A DNA stretch of 11,057 bases. Origin: Candidatus Cloacimonadota bacterium (GTDB taxonomy: Bacteria > Cloacimonadota > Cloacimonadia > Cloacimonadales > Cloacimonadaceae). The stretch spans positions 1-11,057 of the forward strand of contig JAQVMI010000031.1 of assembly GCA_028703735.1 (NCBI GenBank). The letters run 5' to 3'. Shown piece by piece: positions 6,747-11,057 of this stretch. How positions within the stretch are numbered: position 1 is the stretch's first letter; each line of letters starts with the position of its first letter. The notes beneath the pieces are model-generated. The model was given only the letters and a program-made list of their open reading frames with translations. It searched no databases and was not told the origin of the DNA. Made by a program: the position numbers and the translations under genes.

Positions 6747-6768
6747 GGGGTTAATAACGATTAATCCC
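6747..6768 (+). other. 9-bp leader hairpin before pgk
   Basis: GGGGTTAAT (6747-6755) pairs with ATTAATCCC (6760-6768), with one G-U, around an AACG loop; the 3' flank is TTTGTTATGCTT, only partly T-rich. It could be a weak terminator or attenuator in the pgk leader. Its AACG loop is complementary to the CGTT loop of the hairpin at 6696-6715. Confidence 0.35.
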
Positions 6769-6817
6769 TTTGTTATGCTTACGTTTAGAACCATAGTGAT
6801 AAAGTTAAAAATACATT

Positions 6818-6836
6818 AGGAGTGAAAAGAGTTATG
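6818..6836 (+). promoter_or_regulatory. ribosome binding site deciding the pgk start
   Basis: AGGAG (6818-6822) overlaps an upstream in-frame GTG at 6822 and so cannot serve it. The first ATG after it, at 6834, lies 11 bases beyond and gives a protein opening MKKLPNMLNADLQGK, which matches where PGK proteins usually begin. Confidence 0.65.
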
Positions 6837-8117
6837 AAGAAGTTACCAAACATGCTTAATGCAGATTTACAGGGTAAAATATGCCTTATCAGATTTGATC
6901 ATAATGTAGTAAAGAAAGGATTGGTTAAGGATTCCATGCGGATTGATGCTACAATTCCGACTCTTTTACATATTTACAAACAGGGTGGTTTCCCTGTGTT
7001 AATGACTCATGTGGGACGTCCCTATGATAAAAAAACAGGGGAGATAACCATTTCTGAAGCGGATTCTGTGCAAGCTATTGTGGAATATTTACAGATTAAG
7101 CTTCAGCTTAAAGGGCTGATTCCGGATATTAACGCTGAAGACAAGAATGGAATAGTAAATTTAAACCCACTTAAGTCTGCCATAAACAAGTTAACAAAAG
7201 GTAAAGTAGATTTTGTGTATCTTCCCAATACGCGTTGGTTCAGAGGTGAAGAGGCAAAGGATGATAGTGCAGATGTTTTTGCTAAAAAATTAGCGCATTT
7301 TGCAGATGTGTATATAAACGATGCATTCGGATCTTGGCAGGCTCATGCCACCACTTTTTCAATCGTGAAATATTTACCCTCCTATGCCGGGTTATTGATG
7401 CAGAAGGAAGTGGATAATTTGCTGCAAGTTTTCCAGCCAAAACGTCCCTTAGTAGGTATTGTGGCCGGTTCGAAATTTGATACAAAGATAGGTCCCCTGT
7501 CTTCTCTGATAAAAATTGCCGATCACCTTGTTTTAGGTGGTGTGATATATAATGCTTATCTTTGCTATAAGTATGGCATACAGATCGAGGGAGTGGGTGC
7601 AGAAGACATTGCTGCAGCAGAGAAATTCATTTTGGACAGTAAGGAGCATGCTGCTAAGATTGTGGAAATGCCATTTATTGTGGAAAATAAGGGTATTGAA
7701 AATAGAAATGACAAGAGTTGGTGCATTCATAATGTGAAGAAACTGAAAAAAGGAACCAAGCTTGGCTTTGTTTTGGATGTGGCACCGCAGAATTTTGAAC
7801 TAAAAGAAATAGCACAGATTTTCAGCGAAGCCGGAAGTTTCTTCGTTAATGCTGTAATGGGCTATACAGCTTTATTCCCTGAAGGAAGCATGGCAATGTA
7901 TCGTCTTATCGATAGCTGCACACACGCAATTAAACTCTTTGGGGGTGGAGATACCATTCAGGATTTCAAAGAGTATCTGCCCGGTGTTTTTGCCAAAGCC
8001 CAAAATGACCCCAAATACTATTTCTTTACCGGAGGAGGAGCAATATTGGATGCAATTCAACAAGGCTCAGCTTATGGTATGAAACCCGTACAAGCTTTAA
8101 TAGAAAAGAAAAAATAA
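6834..8117 (+). CDS. pgk: phosphoglycerate kinase homologue, divergent in the 3-phosphoglycerate site
   Basis: A 427-residue soluble protein of PGK size, whose family transfers phosphate between 1,3-bisphosphoglycerate and ADP in glycolysis. Conserved: D22-x-N24 (IRFDHN, usually RVDFNVP), Arg36, THVGRP with His59 and Arg62, NTR with Arg134, NDAFG (162-166), AGSKFDTKIG with Lys214 and Lys218, GGGDT (370-374) and the FTGGGA near the end. Not conserved: the segment after NDAFG is SWQAH with Gln169, where typical PGKs have TAHRAH with a substrate-binding Arg and His, one residue being deleted; WNGPMGVFE is replaced by VNAVMGYTALFPEG. These changes sit in the phosphoglycerate pocket and the nucleotide loop. 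Either this lineage has a relaxed PGK, or this is a paralogue with a changed substrate. I would annotate it as PGK family. The leader carries a candidate promoter, two hairpins and an operator-like repeat array. Confidence 0.85.
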   Translation: MKKLPNMLNADLQGKICLIRFDHNVVKKGLVKDSMRIDATIPTLLHIYKQGGFPVLMTHVGRPYDKKTGEITISEADSVQAIVEYLQIKLQLKGLIPDINAEDKNGIVNLNPLKSAINKLTKGKVDFVYLPNTRWFRGEEAKDDSADVFAKKLAHFADVYINDAFGSWQAHATTFSIVKYLPSYAGLLMQKEVDNLLQVFQPKRPLVGIVAGSKFDTKIGPLSSLIKIADHLVLGGVIYNAYLCYKYGIQIEGVGAEDIAAAEKFILDSKEHAAKIVEMPFIVENKGIENRNDKSWCIHNVKKLKKGTKLGFVLDVAPQNFELKEIAQIFSEAGSFFVNAVMGYTALFPEGSMAMYRLIDSCTHAIKLFGGGDTIQDFKEYLPGVFAKAQNDPKYYFFTGGGAILDAIQQGSAYGMKPVQALIEKKK

Positions 8118-8120
8118 AAG

Positions 8121-8156
8121 GAAGGTGACAGGTACATCATCACCCCCTGTCCCTTC
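8121..8156 (+). terminator. hairpin downstream of pgk, possible terminator
   Basis: GAAGGTGACAGG (8121-8132) pairs with CCTGTCCCTTC (8146-8156) with one bulged T and a 13-nt loop, 3 bases after the pgk stop codon. The T-run after it is missing, so it may act as a 3'-end stabiliser or be part of a repeat rather than an efficient terminator. Confidence 0.4.
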
Positions 8157-8163
8157 GTAGCAT

Positions 8164-8176
8164 AGCTTTCAAAGCT
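8164..8176. repeat. AGCTTT/AAAGCT short palindrome
   Basis: AGCTTT and AAAGCT flank a single C. It directly precedes, and overlaps by two bases, the larger palindromic element that follows, and may be part of the same repeat unit. Confidence 0.35.
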
Positions 8177-8241
8177 GTTGTATTAGCCGGTTTGTAACCG
8201 GAGTAACAAGAGGATGGGTTACAAACCCAACCCTACAACAG
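8175..8241. repeat. cloverleaf-type palindromic repeat before mutA
   Basis: The outer arms CTGTTGTA (8175-8182) and TACAACAG (8234-8241) are exact inverted repeats. Inside are two hairpins: CCGGTT/AACCGG with loop TGT (8187-8201) and TGGGTT/AACCCA with loop ACA (8215-8229). The two hairpins are themselves inverted copies (11 bp, 8189-8199 against 8217-8227), so the unit can fold either as one long stem with an internal loop or as an outer stem with two hairpins. This looks like a REP/BIME-like or MITE-type dispersed element, lying 70 bases before the mutA start. Confidence 0.6.
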
Positions 8242-8297
8242 GATACTAATCCTATGTTACGAGCGGAAAGGTAGATGGAGTACTTACAACCTACACT

Positions 8298-8313
8298 AAG
8301 GAGTATCAGAGTG
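8298..8313 (+). promoter_or_regulatory. ribosome binding site deciding the mutA start (GTG)
   Basis: AAGGAG (8298-8303) stands 7 bases before an in-frame GTG at 8311. The upstream in-frame ATG at 8275 has only a purine run 3 bases away and would add 12 residues not expected in MutA, so the GTG is preferred. Confidence 0.7.
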
Positions 8314-10206
8314 GAGAACGAAAATAAACTGAACCTGAAAGAAAGCTTTCCTATCCCCAGCTATGAAGAATGGCTGAAAGCTGTGAATGATACCTTGAAG
8401 GGTGCAGATTTTGACAAAGTGATGAAGACCAAAACTTATGAGGGTATTACCCTGCAACCCATTTATCGAAAAGAGGATATTGCAGATTTAGCATTCACAG
8501 ATTGCGCTCCGGGTGCAGCACCATACTTACGGGGAAATAACCCGCAACGCTTCCTGGATGAAGGCTGGCTAATTGCCCAAAGCTACGACGAGTCAGATTG
8601 TCAGAAACTGAACACCATGCTGCGGCATGATCTGCAAAATGGCTTAACAGCAGTTAATCTATCCTTGAAGCATGAGGACACGAAACGTGGGGTTACGCTA
8701 AGGACAATTGATGATTTACGCATCGCACTAAAAGGTGTGGATCTGCAAGCAGCACCGCTTTTTATGCAAATGGATATCAGCGATAGCTATATATTGGTGA
8801 TGTTTGAACAGTATTGTAAAGAGCAAAATATTCCGCTTGCTACACTGGAAGTGGGGTTGGGGTTTGATCCCACTTCGGAATTTGCCCGTATTGGCAGTGT
8901 ATATCTTCCTTTGGATGAGTTCTGGAAACTTGAGGTGGATATTGTGAAATGGGCGTTGGAGAAAGCTCCAAAGATGCGAGTGCTTTCTCTGGATGGAAGT
9001 GTTTATGAAGCAAGCGGTGCATCCTCCACTCAGGAGCTTGGCTTTGTGTTATCCACAGCTATAGGGCTGATACATGGTTTACAGCAATCTGGCTTTACAA
9101 TTGACCAGCTTGCGCCGCTATTTCAGGTAAAGCTATCGCTTGGCTCAAATTTCTTCATGGAGATAGCCAAGATACGCGCTTTCAGATTGATGTGGGCTGA
9201 GATGATAAAGGCTTTCGGAGGTAGTGAACCCAGCCAGAAGGTTTGGATTCACGGTAAAACTGCCAGCTTTAACAAAAGTATATTTGATAATTATGTAAAC
9301 GTCCTTAGAACTTCCACGGAAGGATTTTCGGGCGTAATAGGTGGAGTGGACAGCTTAGAGATAGGATGTTTTGATGAGCTTGTCTCTGTGCCGGATGAAT
9401 TCTCGCGCCGGATGGCAAGAAACCAGCAGGTAATATTGAAGGAAGAAGCGCATTTCGGAAAGGTGGTTGATCCTGCGGGTGGTTGTTATTATATAGAGAG
9501 CTTAACTGCTGAATTGGCTAATAAAGCTTGGGAGACCATGCAAGAACTGGAAAATGCAGGTGGTATGATTCGGAGTTTAATTACAGGAAAGATTCATGAC
9601 ATGATTGAAGCGGTAGCCGAAGCAAGAATCGATGCGGTACATAAACGCAAGAATGTATTCATCGGAGTAAACATGTTTGCAAATCCACTGGAAAAGACCA
9701 GCCAACGTGATACTGACGTTATTGCTGAAGTAAGAACCCGGGCTGTAAGTTTGGATAAAGGTGCGTTGCCGCATCGCAGAGCTGTGGAAAAACTTGAATT
9801 ACTGCGTGAACAGATTAGCCGGACAAGCCAGAATATGAAAGTGTTCTTAGTTAATATGGGCACAATAGACGAATATAAAGCCAGAGCAGATTTTGCCGCT
9901 GGATTCCTGCAGGTGGGTGGTTTTGAAGTAATCTCTCCCGGTGGTTTTGCCTCTGTTGCAGAAGCAGTGAAAGCAGCTGTTGATTCTAATGCTGCAGCTT
10001 ATTGCATCTGCTCTACAGATGATAATTATCAGCATTTAGTGCCTGAACTTTGTTCTGCCCTAAAGGGCAAAACTATGATTCTGGCTGGTTATCCAACCGA
10101 GCTGGTGCAGAATTACAAAGAAAAGGTGATAAACTTGTTTATCCATCTTAGAGCAGATGTGTACGATACCTTAGCTGATTTAGCTATCCTGATGGGGGTG
10201 AAATAA
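8311..10206 (+). CDS. mutA: methylmalonyl-CoA mutase, small (beta, non-catalytic) subunit
   Basis: A 631-residue cytoplasmic protein. With MutB it forms the adenosylcobalamin enzyme that interconverts succinyl-CoA and methylmalonyl-CoA, used in propionate formation or use. The N-terminus ([26 protein letters not shown]...TYEG) is the usual MutA opening, followed by a mutase TIM-barrel-like region (to about residue 500, with PAGGCYYIE near 390). The C-terminal flavodoxin-like domain from Val511 on has [10 protein letters not shown] where the catalytic subunit has the cobalamin-binding DxHxxG; the lower-ligand His is absent, as expected for the small subunit. The stop codon overlaps the mutB ATG by one base (TAATG), so the pair is translationally coupled. 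The start is GTG with AAGGAG in front; an ATG 12 codons upstream is the alternative. Confidence 0.94.
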   Translation: MENENKLNLKESFPIPSYEEWLKAVNDTLKGADFDKVMKTKTYEGITLQPIYRKEDIADLAFTDCAPGAAPYLRGNNPQRFLDEGWLIAQSYDESDCQKLNTMLRHDLQNGLTAVNLSLKHEDTKRGVTLRTIDDLRIALKGVDLQAAPLFMQMDISDSYILVMFEQYCKEQNIPLATLEVGLGFDPTSEFARIGSVYLPLDEFWKLEVDIVKWALEKAPKMRVLSLDGSVYEASGASSTQELGFVLSTAIGLIHGLQQSGFTIDQLAPLFQVKLSLGSNFFMEIAKIRAFRLMWAEMIKAFGGSEPSQKVWIHGKTASFNKSIFDNYVNVLRTSTEGFSGVIGGVDSLEIGCFDELVSVPDEFSRRMARNQQVILKEEAHFGKVVDPAGGCYYIESLTAELANKAWETMQELENAGGMIRSLITGKIHDMIEAVAEARIDAVHKRKNVFIGVNMFANPLEKTSQRDTDVIAEVRTRAVSLDKGALPHRRAVEKLELLREQISRTSQNMKVFLVNMGTIDEYKARADFAAGFLQVGGFEVISPGGFASVAEAVKAAVDSNAAAYCICSTDDNYQHLVPELCSALKGKTMILAGYPTELVQNYKEKVINLFIHLRADVYDTLADLAILMGVK

Positions 10207-11057
10207 TGTATCCAGATTTTACAACGATTAAGCCTAAATTTGATGCAGTCCTCTCCAAAGATATATCCACCCAACCGGTGTGGAAAACTAATGAACAAAT
10301 AGACGTTAAATCCTTTTATACCAAGGCAGACCTGGAACATTTGGAACATTTGGATTATCTTTCAGGATTAGCACCTTTTCTGCGTGGTCCTTATCCCTCT
10401 ATGTATGTGCAACGTCCCTGGACTATCAGGCAATATGCGGGATTTTCTACTGCTGAAGAAAGCAATGCTTTTTATCGCAGAAATTTGGCAATGGGTCAGA
10501 AGGGTTTATCAATAGCCTTTGATCTTGCCACACATCGTGGATACGATTCTGACCATCCACGGGTAGTTGGTGATGTTGGCAAGGCTGGTGTAGCAGTGGA
10601 TTCTATCCTGGATATGAAGATTCTCTTTGATCAGATACCATTGGATAAGATGAGTGTATCGATGACCATGAATGGAGCTGTACTACCAATTATGGCATTC
10701 TATATCGTGGCTGCCGAAGAACAAGGTGTAGCTCCGGAATTGCTAAATGGCACCATCCAGAACGATATTTTAAAAGAGTATATGGTTAGGAATACCTATA
10801 TTTATCCACCCCTTTCCTCAATGAAAATTATTGCCGATATCTTCAGCTATACCTCTCGAAAGATGCCAAAGTTCAACAGCATCAGTATTTCCGGGTATCA
10901 CATGCAAGAAGCTGGTGCTACAGCCGATCTGGAAATGGCTTACACTCTTGCAGATGGATTGGAATATGTCCGCACAGGTATTGCTGCCGGTATCGATATT
11001 GATGTGTTTGCTCCCCGGCTTTCTTTTTTCTGGGCAGAAGGGATGAATTACTTTATG
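10206..11057 (+). CDS. mutB: methylmalonyl-CoA mutase, large (catalytic) subunit, 3' end cut by the window
   Basis: The first 284 codons of MutB are present and the frame is open to the window edge. The opening is [13 protein letters not shown], then a linker, then the substrate-channel segment [21 protein letters not shown]. Counting residues, Tyr77, Gln185, Arg195 and His232 fall at the spacing of Tyr89, Gln197, Arg207 and His244 of the Propionibacterium enzyme (constant offset of 12), in RQYAG, TIQND, MVRN and SGYHMQEAG. All substrate-binding and radical-controlling residues in this half are therefore intact. The cobalamin-binding domain lies beyond the window. It overlaps the mutA stop by one base and is clearly in the same operon. 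Confidence 0.97.
   Translation, partial: MYPDFTTIKPKFDAVLSKDISTQPVWKTNEQIDVKSFYTKADLEHLEHLDYLSGLAPFLRGPYPSMYVQRPWTIRQYAGFSTAEESNAFYRRNLAMGQKGLSIAFDLATHRGYDSDHPRVVGDVGKAGVAVDSILDMKILFDQIPLDKMSVSMTMNGAVLPIMAFYIVAAEEQGVAPELLNGTIQNDILKEYMVRNTYIYPPLSSMKIIADIFSYTSRKMPKFNSISISGYHMQEAGATADLEMAYTLADGLEYVRTGIAAGIDIDVFAPRLSFFWAEGMNYFM

Larger units (their letters stand above)
5950..6833. other. long gene-free, structure-rich region between the FGE-fold gene and pgk
   Basis: No frame on either strand looks like a gene here. The one frame that runs in from 5855 to 6082 is a shadow across the variable region. The region contains two tandem hairpins (5990-6029), a 21-bp inverted repeat (6077-6150), a hairpin repeat of dispersed type (6254-6278), a long-range stem (6376-6486), three 24-bp tandem units (6602-6670), and two hairpins just before pgk (6696-6715, 6747-6768). 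Each is listed separately. I see no template repeat, reverse transcriptase, tRNA or recognisable riboswitch. Confidence 0.6.

Noticed and set aside
5950..6833. Search for a template repeat (A-rich copy of the variable region) or accessory DGR gene downstream
   Set aside because: No second copy of the GGCTTCCGG-type end or of the TGCCGTGTTGCG framework is present, and no frame long enough for an Avd or reverse transcriptase exists here.
8275..8310. ATG at 8275 as mutA start
   Set aside because: The purine run is too close to the ATG, and the GTG at 8311 has AAGGAG at ideal distance and gives the usual MutA N-terminus.

Overview
The window looks like chromosome from an anaerobic, fermentative member of the FCB group. 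The closest fit from memory is Cloacimonadota ('Ca. Cloacimonas'-like). The reasons are: AT-leaning coding sequence; a huge secreted protein made of a hydrolase plus strings of Ig/FnIII-like modules; a secreted sulfatase-modifying-factor (FGE) fold protein with a lipid-free signal peptide; and a two-subunit methylmalonyl-CoA mutase. The taxonomic call is inference from gene content; no rRNA or marker comparison was possible.

Layout, all real genes on the + strand. 1-368: non-coding leader with two weak promoter candidates. 369-4721: secreted multidomain alpha/beta hydrolase (lipase/PGAP1-like). 4804-5949: secreted FGE-sulfatase/C-type-lectin-fold protein, probably co-transcribed with the hydrolase (82-nt gap, no terminator seen). 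5950-6833: about 880 bases without a gene, packed with hairpins, a 21-bp inverted repeat, a dispersed-type hairpin repeat, a 24-bp tandem repeat and candidate pgk control elements. 6834-8117: a divergent phosphoglycerate kinase. 8118-8310: hairpin-rich spacer with a cloverleaf-like palindrome. 8311-10206 and 10206-end: mutA and mutB, overlapping by one base (TAATG); mutB is cut by the window edge.

The most interesting signal is at the 3' end of the FGE-fold gene. The last ~35 codons switch to GC-rich composition. Almost every residue in the C-type-lectin ligand-binding segment is Tyr, Ser, Asp, Gly or Asn with a codon that a single template AAC (or AAT) could give by changing only the A's, and the invariant residues between them have codons without internal A. 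Forty bases after the stop lies a perfect 8-bp hairpin with a 3-nt loop. This is the architecture of a diversity-generating retroelement (DGR) variable region followed by its hairpin/cruciform. No template repeat or reverse transcriptase lies in the window, so it would be a remote target or a stand-alone variable gene; the call is a hypothesis.

Metabolically, MutAB interconverts succinyl-CoA and methylmalonyl-CoA (propionate pathway). The PGK homologue keeps its ATP and general fold motifs but has lost the usual Arg/His pair in the 3-phosphoglycerate site, so its exact reaction is open.
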